Position numbers and translations under genes: made by a program | The notes under the pieces: generated by a model | Database searches by the model: none | Told to the model about the DNA's origin: nothing | What the model saw: the letters and a program-made list of their open reading frames with translations, nothing else | Origin: an uncultured Ruminiclostridium sp. | GTDB lineage: Bacteria; Bacillota; Clostridia; Oscillospirales; Ruminococcaceae | DNA length: 8,119 nt | Reading direction: 5' to 3' | Assembly: GCA_934462775.1 (NCBI GenBank) | Contig: CAKSIR010000105.1 | Coordinates: 1-8,119, forward strand | Part shown: piece after piece, positions 1-5,283 of the stretch | Layout: every line of letters begins with the position of its first letter | How positions within the stretch are numbered: the stretch's first letter is position 1

Positions 1-93
1 ACTTCTGCGGAAGTCGGCTTAGGGCTTTGCCCTAAGTACCCACCACTTTTTGAAAAAAGTGGACAAAAACTTTAAATTTGACTTTTTCGACAA
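1..93 (+). repeat. Dispersed three-hairpin repeat, copy A (left end truncated by window)
   Basis: Three consecutive hairpins are followed by a conserved tail. H1 (1-14) has stem ACTTC/GAAGT and loop TGCG. H2 (18-36) has stem CTTAGGGC/GCCCTAAG and loop TTT. H3 (43-62) has stem CCACTTTT/AAAAGTGG and loop TGAA. The tail (63-93) contains AAACTTTAAATTTG and ends TTTTTCGACAA. Copy B at 8025-8119 has the same order, loops and spacings, but H1 and H3 have completely different stem sequences that still pair perfectly. The tails match at 28 of 31 positions. H1 probably starts two bases before the window. Function is unknown; the covariation argues for selection on structure. Confidence 0.85.
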
Positions 94-259
94 GCTGAAA
101 ATCCCAAGGGTCAACCTTGGGATTTTTCCTGTTGTATGCTTTCTTGTTTTCAGACTTTCTGCTTATGGGGTTTATTTCGCCCCAGCTGCCTCTTTTGGCG
201 GCATTAAGCTTTTTACGCTCCTTTTTGCTGAGCTTTTCAAAGGGTACAAAGTTCTTCAT
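32..259 (-). CDS. Small basic hypothetical protein with repeat-derived C-terminus
   Basis: 75 residues from the ATG at 259. This start is preferred because AAAGGAG lies 5 nt upstream; an in-frame ATG at 280 would add 7 residues but has no comparable ribosome binding site. The first 45 or so residues are rich in Lys and Arg, with the segments FEKLSKKERKKLNAAKRGSW and AYNRKNPK. This resembles short uncharacterised proteins of Clostridia, by memory only; I do not know a function. It starts 21 nt after the stop of the NYN gene, so the two are probably cotranscribed. The last 25 or so codons are encoded by the 98-126 hairpin and repeat copy A, and the stop TAG comes from the CTTAGGGC/GCCCTAAG hairpin. 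The native C-terminus therefore appears to have been replaced. Confidence 0.6.
   Translation of the reverse strand: MKNFVPFEKLSKKERKKLNAAKRGSWGEINPISRKSENKKAYNRKNPKVDPWDFQLVEKVKFKVFVHFFQKVVGT
98..126 (-). terminator. Terminator-like hairpin ending the NYN/small-protein operon
   Basis: A perfect 12-bp stem, AAAATCCCAAGG (98-109) with CCTTGGGATTTT (115-126), encloses a 5-nt loop. Read on the minus strand, the 3' arm ends in a TTTT run, as in an intrinsic terminator whose U tract is part of the stem. It lies downstream of the minus-strand genes 281-1219 and 32-259, but the reading frame of the small protein runs straight through it. It may instead be a fourth hairpin of the neighbouring repeat; the window stops before this can be tested in copy B. 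Confidence 0.55.
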
Positions 260-280
260 AACCGCTCCTTTCGGCGGCAA

Positions 281-1219
281 TCAGTCACGTCCTTTTTTGT
301 CCTTTAAAAGCGGCTTGATTGCCTTGTATATAACTCCTGTTTTATCGGTGCCGTACAGCTTGACAAGAGCGTTGTTAATGCCCTGCTTTGTCTTGTACTT
401 GCCGATTATCTCGTTTATCTGCGGAATGTCGTAATGATACTGCGGTATAAGGTCCTTAAGCTGATCGATGGTTGAATCTGCGGGCTGCGGCTTTCTCGGC
501 TTTCTTGCTTTTGTTCGGCTGTAAGACCGCTTATCCTCGGCAGGCTCCTCATGATGCTCCGCAATTTCCTCGACAAGCTGAGTTATGTCCAGCTCCTGCT
601 GCTTTTCCTCGGCGGATTCGGCAGGCTCGTCATGACGCTCTGCAATTTCCTCTGTAAGCTCCTCGATTGCCGCTGCGTCGTTTTTTTCCTCATCTGCGGA
701 AACCGATTCAGGCTCTTCGGCAGATTCTATTTCCTCAATTTCTTCAATCTCCTCCGGAACATCTTCCTCGGCAGGCTCGTCCTTCGGAACAACACCGAAC
801 GCTTCGTCAATTTTCACCTCGACAGGCGGCATAGCTGCCTCCTCTGTCTTTTTCGGCGGCATTGACTGCCTGAACAGGTTGGTGCTTCTGTAAACGGTAA
901 TTCCCTTGTCCGCCCAGAAACGTACAACTGCGTTAAAGCCGTCGTCCTTGCTGACAATGGTGTATTCGCTGTCGATATTTTTGGCGATAATGTAGCCCAG
1001 ATAGGTCACAAGCTGAAAATCAGCCGCGTTTCTTGCGCCTGTTTTGATGTCGTAATACTGGAATGAAGCCTTGCTTTCGCCAATTTTTTTATGAAGCGAA
1101 AACGGCAGACGGCAGTTGTTTTCCGAATAGAAAAGTATAACCGAGTCGCCTTCGTCCAGGTTATCAATGCCGTTGAAGCCGTTTGCTCCTATGTTCTCAT
1201 AGTCGATAAAGTAAAACAT
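281..1219 (-). CDS. PIN-like/NYN domain protein with acidic linker
   Basis: 312 residues. Residues 1-118 look like a PIN-like (NYN-type) nuclease fold: a first strand FYFIDYENI with D6, then N64 and D67 in RNAADFQLVTYLGY, then D92/D93 in IVSKDDGFNAVVRFW. These are the acidic positions expected for metal-dependent RNA cleavage, although activity is an inference. Residues 120-230 form a low-complexity linker rich in Glu, Ala and Pro with an internal duplication. Residues 230-246 are basic (KARKPRKPQP). Residues 249-305 (IDQLKDLIPQYHYDIPQI onward) form a compact helical C-terminal domain that may bind nucleic acid or a partner. AAGGAG lies 11 nt before the ATG, a rather long spacing. The gene has its own promoter at 1263-1291 and is followed 21 nt later by the small protein gene. 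Confidence 0.8.
   Translation of the reverse strand: MFYFIDYENIGANGFNGIDNLDEGDSVILFYSENNCRLPFSLHKKIGESKASFQYYDIKTGARNAADFQLVTYLGYIIAKNIDSEYTIVSKDDGFNAVVRFWADKGITVYRSTNLFRQSMPPKKTEEAAMPPVEVKIDEAFGVVPKDEPAEEDVPEEIEEIEEIESAEEPESVSADEEKNDAAAIEELTEEIAERHDEPAESAEEKQQELDITQLVEEIAEHHEEPAEDKRSYSRTKARKPRKPQPADSTIDQLKDLIPQYHYDIPQINEIIGKYKTKQGINNALVKLYGTDKTGVIYKAIKPLLKDKKGRD
533..670 (-). repeat. Internal duplication in the acidic linker of the NYN protein
   Basis: Residues 184-202 and 211-229 of the protein align with 12 identities in 19 positions (pattern I..L.EEIAE.H.EPAE). The matching DNA copies are 614-670 and 533-589, offset by 81 nt (27 codons). The DNA is also visibly similar, for example the shared GCAATTTCCTC on the plus strand. 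This looks like an in-frame tandem duplication that has since diverged. Confidence 0.75.
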
Positions 1220-1262
1220 TTATGTCATTTCTCCTTTGAAGCGTCTGCTTTAGTATACTGTA

Positions 1263-1291
1263 ATTATACCCTATTATATTCATCAATGCAA
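1263..1291 (-). promoter_or_regulatory. Promoter of the NYN gene
   Basis: Minus strand TTGCAT (1286-1291), a 17-nt spacer and TATAAT (1263-1268). The predicted start is near 1256, about 37 nt before the ATG at 1219. The promoter begins only 15 nt after the stop of the ABC gene at 1306. I see no terminator between them, so read-through from the ABC operon is also possible. Confidence 0.7.
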
Positions 1292-1305
1292 GCCCCAAAG
1301 AGAAT

Positions 1306-3135
1306 TTATACGGCGTCGGCTATCTGCTGTTTATAATAGTGCGCCTGCTTTTCGAACATATTCCTGTATTCGCCGTTCATCGCCATCAGCTCCTCATGAG
1401 TTCCCTCCTCAACAATTTCGCCGTGAGCGAACATATATATCCTGTCAGCGTCGCGGGTAGTTGAAAGGCGGTGGGAAATGAAGATTATTGTGCTGTCCCC
1501 TGCGTTTGCCATCATGTTGGTGTTGAGGGTGTATTCCGCAACAGGGTCAAGGGCGCTGCTCGGCTCGTCAAGGATAGAAATAGCCGGCTTGCCGCCCTTT
1601 AAAAACATTCTTGCAACCGCAACCTTCTGCGCTTCTCCTCCCGAAAGCAGTGTGCCGTCCTCATTGAATTCGCGCATTATCTCGGTGTCAAGACCGTTTT
1701 TCATCTTGGCAAGTCTTGCGGTAAAGTCAGCCTTTCCCAGAGCAGCCTTGATTTCATCGTCTGTGTAAGGCGAGTTTTTGTCCATTGCAACATTGTCCCC
1801 AAGGGGTGCGGCGTACATTTGGTAATCCTGGAAAACTGCGGAAATTTTATTTCTGTACTGCGTTGTGGTGAATTTTCTTATGTCGGTGCCGCCAAAGTCG
1901 ATTTCTCCCTCGGTAACATCGTAAAGCCGCATGAGCAGCTTAATAAGGGTGGTTTTACCTGCGCCGTTTTCGCCGACTATGGCGATATGCTCCCCGGGTT
2001 TAACGGTCATGTTTATGTTTTTCAGGGTGTAGCTTTCCACGCCGTCGTATTTATAGCTCATGTTCTTTATTTCAAGAACTGCGCGGTCCGGCACCTCGTC
2101 AATGCCTTTGGCGGTTTCTATGTTTTCCTTCGTTTCGGCAAAGCGGCGGAAACGCTCCGCAAAAAGCCCTATTCGCTGAAACTCCACGAGGAAGTAATTT
2201 ATCTCGTCCAGCAGGTTTTTCACTGCGTTTGCCGCATTTTCCATTGACGCAACGTCGCCCAGCTTGATTTTCTTCTTCACAAGGGCAAGGTACGCCAGCG
2301 TTGCAGGCACGCAGAAATAGGACAGGAACGTAAACACCATAATCCAGTTGCACAGCGAAAGCAGCGCGATTTTTATGCCGTATTTCCGTGCCGCCTGTCT
2401 TTCCTCCTCGATGGATTCCTCGAACTGGGCTTTCAGCGGGGCGGCAATTCCTGTAAGCTTGATTTCCTTTGCAAATTCGGGCTGATAGAACACGCGCTTT
2501 GAGTAGTCGGATTTGCGGTTGATTTTCTTCTTTTCAAGGTCAAAGTCATTCTCAAGGTTGGTTATTGCAAAGCGGGTAACAATGTTGATAATAAAGCCTG
2601 CAATAGGGAAAATGGCGATTATGGGGTTTATGGTGAAAATAAGTCCCCCCGAAAGCAGTATGCCCACGGCGTTGCCGATAAGCAGACCTGTGTACTCAAT
2701 GGCGTTTGAAATCATAGTATCGCTCTGCTGAGCGGCAAGTACAAAGCTGTCGTAAAATTTCGGGTCGTCATAGCGGCTCAAATCCATAAGAGCGCTTTTG
2801 GCAAGGAACTCGCGCTGAATTTCTCCCGTAATTTTTACTATTCTTGTAAAGACGGAGTTTTCCACTATGTTCATTACATAAATCGAAACCGCAAGCAGCC
2901 CGAACATGGACGCAATGGTAATCAGTATTTCCCAAAGCGGAGTGCTGTCGGTCATCTGGTCGATTACTCTTTTTATCATTATAGTGTCGTATGCAACGTT
3001 GCCTATATTGAACAGCGTATAGGCAAGCACATACTGAATAACAATGCCTTTATCCTTCTGCGAAACCATTTTCAGAACATAGCCGATATTCTTTATGGTC
3101 CGCCCTATGCTTATTTTTTCTTTATTTTCGTTCAT
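1306..3135 (-). CDS. ABC exporter half-transporter, second subunit (TMD-NBD)
   Basis: 609 residues, normal for a half-size ABC exporter. The N-terminal membrane domain has hydrophobic segments near residues 31-56, 67-92, 147-169, 171-192 and 255-285. The nucleotide-binding domain begins around 352 with A-loop Y363. It has Walker A GENGAGKTT (388-396), Q-loop Q436, a signature LSGGE (497-501), Walker B ISILDE with catalytic E524, and H-loop H555. The signature ends in Glu instead of the usual Gln, but the catalytic Glu and His are kept, so this NBD is not obviously dead. GGAGG sits 5 nt before the ATG, inside the 14-nt gap after the partner gene. The pair probably forms a heterodimeric exporter in the cytoplasmic membrane. 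Substrate is not readable from sequence; the leader context suggests a drug. Confidence 0.92.
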   Translation of the reverse strand: MNENKEKISIGRTIKNIGYVLKMVSQKDKGIVIQYVLAYTLFNIGNVAYDTIMIKRVIDQMTDSTPLWEILITIASMFGLLAVSIYVMNIVENSVFTRIVKITGEIQREFLAKSALMDLSRYDDPKFYDSFVLAAQQSDTMISNAIEYTGLLIGNAVGILLSGGLIFTINPIIAIFPIAGFIINIVTRFAITNLENDFDLEKKKINRKSDYSKRVFYQPEFAKEIKLTGIAAPLKAQFEESIEEERQAARKYGIKIALLSLCNWIMVFTFLSYFCVPATLAYLALVKKKIKLGDVASMENAANAVKNLLDEINYFLVEFQRIGLFAERFRRFAETKENIETAKGIDEVPDRAVLEIKNMSYKYDGVESYTLKNINMTVKPGEHIAIVGENGAGKTTLIKLLMRLYDVTEGEIDFGGTDIRKFTTTQYRNKISAVFQDYQMYAAPLGDNVAMDKNSPYTDDEIKAALGKADFTARLAKMKNGLDTEIMREFNEDGTLLSGGEAQKVAVARMFLKGGKPAISILDEPSSALDPVAEYTLNTNMMANAGDSTIIFISHRLSTTRDADRIYMFAHGEIVEEGTHEELMAMNGEYRNMFEKQAHYYKQQIADAV

Positions 3136-3149
3136 ATTGTCCTCCTCTC

Positions 3150-4943
3150 TCAGTTTTCCTGATAATTCTGCGACTGGAGATTGAACATGGCGGCATATTT
3201 TCCGCCTAATTTCATCAGCGAATCGTGAGTCCCCTCCTCAATTACCGAGCCGTTTTCCAGCATATAAATGCGGTCGGCGGTGCGGGCGGAGGAAAGTCGG
3301 TGGGAGATGAAAATTACGGTTTTGTCCTCCGCAAGCTTCATCATATTTTCGTACATATTGAACTCGGCAACAGGGTCGAGAGCGCTGCTTGGCTCGTCAA
3401 GAATAACAATGTCGGGGTTCTTGGCAAAAACTCTTGCAATGGCGATTTTCTGAGTCTGACCGCCCGACAGGATAACGCCATCCTTGTCAAATTCCTTGGT
3501 AAGCGGCGTGTCAATGCCCTTGTGGGTTTTCTTGAGCTGTTCAAGCTTGTCGCCGAACTGCGCCTTGATAAGCGCCTCCTCTACAAGCTGCCTTTCCGCC
3601 TCGTTCTCAGGTTCTTTCATCAGCACGTTCTGCGACAGCGGCAGCGCGAACACCTGAAAATCCTGAAAGACGGTGCCAAAATGCTTGTGAAATTCATCGG
3701 GGTCGTAGCCGGCAATGTTGCTGCCGCTGATTTTGATTTCGCCCTCGGTGACGTTGTAAAGCCCCATTATCAGCTTTACGAGAGTGGTTTTGCCTGCGCC
3801 GTTATGACCTACAAAGGCGACCCGCTCTCCCTTTTTAATGTGAATGTTAAGGCTGTTCAGCGTGTTTTTGCTTTCTCCCTCGTAACGGAACGACATATTT
3901 TCTATGTCTATGTCCCCTAATTTTTCGGGAACGGGAGTTGTGTATTCCACCTTTTCGGGGGTGTACTCCAAAAACGAGCGCAGATTCTTTACATAAAGCG
4001 AGTGTTTGTTTGCTTCAATGCCCCTGTCGATAGCGTCGCTTATGTTGCCCGAAATAAAGTCGATTGCCATTGCCATAGCAATATACGGCGCAGCCGCGGC
4101 TTCAGGGTTTGTCTTTACCACAAAGGCAATGTACGCCAGCGGAACGCCCAGCGACAGCAGGCAGTACAGCGTCCAGCGCAGACGGTTGAGCCGCGCAGTT
4201 TTTTTGCGGTACTTTTTGTTTATGTCGTAAAGGTCGTCATAGGCCTCCTTATGCCTGTTAAGCAGGATTGACTTTATGCCGAACAGGCGCAGCTCCCCCG
4301 CGTACTTCTTTTCGTAGAAAACGCGCTTTACATAGGCGCCCATGCGGTTATCCCTTGTTGAATCAAAGTCGAGCTTATAATACATCTCGCCCAGTATCTT
4401 ACCGAAAATAAAGCTGATAATTACCGATGGAATCACGAACACAAGCAGGAACGGGTCGGTGTTTACTACCACCAGCGACGCGAAAACCGCAGCTATAACG
4501 TTGGCGGCAAAATAAACCAGCGCCATCATCATTTGTATTCCGCGGTCAACGCTTTCGGACAGCGCTCTTGTGAAATTGTCGTAGAATTCTGGCTGCTCAA
4601 AGCGCTTGTATTCGATGGTCAGGGACTTTTCGATAACCTGCTCGTAGATTTTCTTGTATATAAGGGGCTGGCGGCGCTTAAGCTGATAGTTCCACACTGC
4701 GGACACAATGTGAACTGCTATCTGAGCGGCGCATAGAATAATAATGAGCCTCAGCAGGTCGTTAAACGGGCTTTGCTGCTCAATGCAGGTGAAAATGTAC
4801 TGTGTCAGGTAAATGTAGAAAATTACCGAGAATGCCTGCTCGGCAATCTGCTTGTAAAAGCTGAATATGACGATTTTCTTGTCAGCTTTCCACAGCAGCT
4901 TCATCATGTACGGTATATTGTTTTTTTCTTTCTCTTTCTTCAT
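3150..4943 (-). CDS. ABC exporter half-transporter, first subunit (TMD-NBD)
   Basis: 597 residues. Hydrophobic segments lie near 24-50, 62-86, 136-161, 165-182, 255-277 and 285-300, giving the six-helix exporter layout. The NBD has A-loop Y354, Walker A GHNGAGKTT (379-387), Q-loop Q427, a canonical signature LSGGQ (492-496), Walker B IVILDE with catalytic E517, and H-loop H548. It is a clear paralogue of the downstream gene, with matching motif layout and closing segment (ISHRLS, ADRIYM). AGGGAGGA lies upstream of the ATG, with 12-13 nt between GGAGG and the start. The gene sits downstream of a leader peptide and a strong terminator, so expression probably depends on antitermination. A drug or peptide exporter of the BmrCD-like heterodimeric kind is the best guess; orthology is not established. 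Confidence 0.92.
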   Translation of the reverse strand: MKKEKEKNNIPYMMKLLWKADKKIVIFSFYKQIAEQAFSVIFYIYLTQYIFTCIEQQSPFNDLLRLIIILCAAQIAVHIVSAVWNYQLKRRQPLIYKKIYEQVIEKSLTIEYKRFEQPEFYDNFTRALSESVDRGIQMMMALVYFAANVIAAVFASLVVVNTDPFLLVFVIPSVIISFIFGKILGEMYYKLDFDSTRDNRMGAYVKRVFYEKKYAGELRLFGIKSILLNRHKEAYDDLYDINKKYRKKTARLNRLRWTLYCLLSLGVPLAYIAFVVKTNPEAAAAPYIAMAMAIDFISGNISDAIDRGIEANKHSLYVKNLRSFLEYTPEKVEYTTPVPEKLGDIDIENMSFRYEGESKNTLNSLNIHIKKGERVAFVGHNGAGKTTLVKLIMGLYNVTEGEIKISGSNIAGYDPDEFHKHFGTVFQDFQVFALPLSQNVLMKEPENEAERQLVEEALIKAQFGDKLEQLKKTHKGIDTPLTKEFDKDGVILSGGQTQKIAIARVFAKNPDIVILDEPSSALDPVAEFNMYENMMKLAEDKTVIFISHRLSSARTADRIYMLENGSVIEEGTHDSLMKLGGKYAAMFNLQSQNYQEN

Positions 4944-4982
4944 AAATGTGATGATTCCTCCCTCAAATCAGGTGCAAAGCAC

Positions 4983-5022
4983 AAAAAAACCGCAGAAACA
5001 AGCCTTATCGGCTGTTCTGCGG
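4983..5022 (-). terminator. Intrinsic terminator in the ABC leader (attenuator)
   Basis: Minus-strand RNA: CCGCAG-AAC-AGCC, loop GAUAA, GGCU-U-GUU-U-CUGCGG, then U7 (complement of A4983-4989). The stem is 13 bp with two single-U bulges. It lies between the leader peptide and the first ABC gene, about 40 nt before that ATG, with no other promoter visible after it. It must therefore be bypassed for the exporters to be made, which marks it as a conditional terminator. Confidence 0.85.
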
Positions 5023-5043
5023 CGTATATATGCAATAACACTC

Positions 5044-5066
5044 GAAAGGTTGTAGACACACCTTTC
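5044..5066 (-). promoter_or_regulatory. Leader hairpin, possible regulatory stem
   Basis: A 7-bp stem, GAAAGGT with ACCTTTC, lies between the leader peptide stop and the terminator. The CCTTTC arm can also pair with the GAAAGG in the leader's own ribosome binding site (5131-5138 region), so two mutually exclusive pairings are available. This is a plausible switch element, but I could not identify a complete antiterminator that sequesters the 5' arm of the terminator. Confidence 0.45.
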
Positions 5067-5091
5067 TGTGAAAAGATCAGTATGCCAATAT

Positions 5092-5121
5092 TCAGTTGTT
5101 GAAAATTCCTCTTAGCTTCAT
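5092..5121 (-). CDS. Leader peptide MKLRGIFNN upstream of ABC exporters
   Basis: Nine codons with an excellent ribosome binding site (AAAGGAG, 9 nt before the ATG). It sits about 37 nt after the predicted transcription start and upstream of an intrinsic terminator. Its first residues are Met-Lys-Leu-Arg. Lys/Arg-X-Lys/Arg is the established '+X+' motif at which macrolide-bound ribosomes arrest, as in ErmDL-type leaders whose minimal form is MRLR. I infer that arrest at codon 3 remodels the leader RNA and allows transcription into the ABC genes. The ORF is too short for coding statistics, so support rests on the ribosome binding site, position and motif. Confidence 0.7.
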   Translation of the reverse strand: MKLRGIFNN

Positions 5122-5164
5122 TTTGTTTTACTCCTTTCTTAGATTTGGGACTGTGATGTTTGTT

Positions 5165-5193
5165 ATATTATCACAACAAAACGGTTTTGTCAA
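5165..5193 (-). promoter_or_regulatory. Promoter of the ABC leader/exporter operon
   Basis: Minus strand TTGACA (5188-5193), exactly 17 nt, TAATAT (5165-5170). The predicted start is near 5158, giving a leader of about 215 nt before the ABC ATG. The near-consensus promoter suggests constant transcription of the leader, with control downstream by termination, possibly combined with a repressor at the spacer palindrome. Confidence 0.8.
5176..5190. promoter_or_regulatory. Palindrome in promoter spacer, candidate operator
   Basis: The 15-bp palindrome ACAAAAC-G-GTTTTGT (plus strand) overlaps the -35 box and spacer of the ABC promoter. Its placement is typical of a repressor operator. A second, looser inverted repeat TGTGAT-N12-ATCACA (5152-5175) spans the -10 box. 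No regulator gene is present in the window to pair with either. Confidence 0.45.
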
Positions 5194-5217
5194 TAGTTTT
5201 TTTATTTTTTATTCACA

Positions 5218-5246
5218 TTGAAAATCATCGGCTGTTGTGCTACAAT
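5218..5246 (+). promoter_or_regulatory. Promoter of the EAL gene
   Basis: TTGAAA (5218-5223), 17 nt, TACAAT (5241-5246), with an extended -10 TG (TGCTACAAT). The predicted start is near 5253, giving a short 5' UTR of about 30 nt. That leaves no room for a c-di-GMP riboswitch. It is back-to-back with the ABC promoter; the two -35 boxes are separated by 24 bp of almost pure A/T. Confidence 0.8.
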
Positions 5247-5283
5247 AATCATGACGGTAAATGTCACTTTATGAGGTAAAAAT

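Noticed and set aside
260..280. Upstream ATG (at 280) as start of the small protein gene
   Set aside because: The ATG at 259 has AAAGGAG at 5 nt; the upstream ATG has no comparable ribosome binding site and would place the true one inside the coding region.
3225..3920. Long plus-strand open frame opposite the first ABC gene
   Set aside because: It is antisense to a fully motif-supported ABC gene and has no recognisable domain or start signal; it is a by-product of the coding bias of the real gene.
5152..5175. CRP-like site TGTGA...TCACA
   Set aside because: The half-sites are separated by 14 nt, not the 6 nt of CRP sites, and Clostridia do not generally use that consensus. Kept only as a possible inverted repeat near the -10.
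5247..5283. c-di-GMP riboswitch upstream of the EAL gene
   Set aside because: The predicted 5' UTR is only about 30 nt, too short for any known c-di-GMP aptamer.
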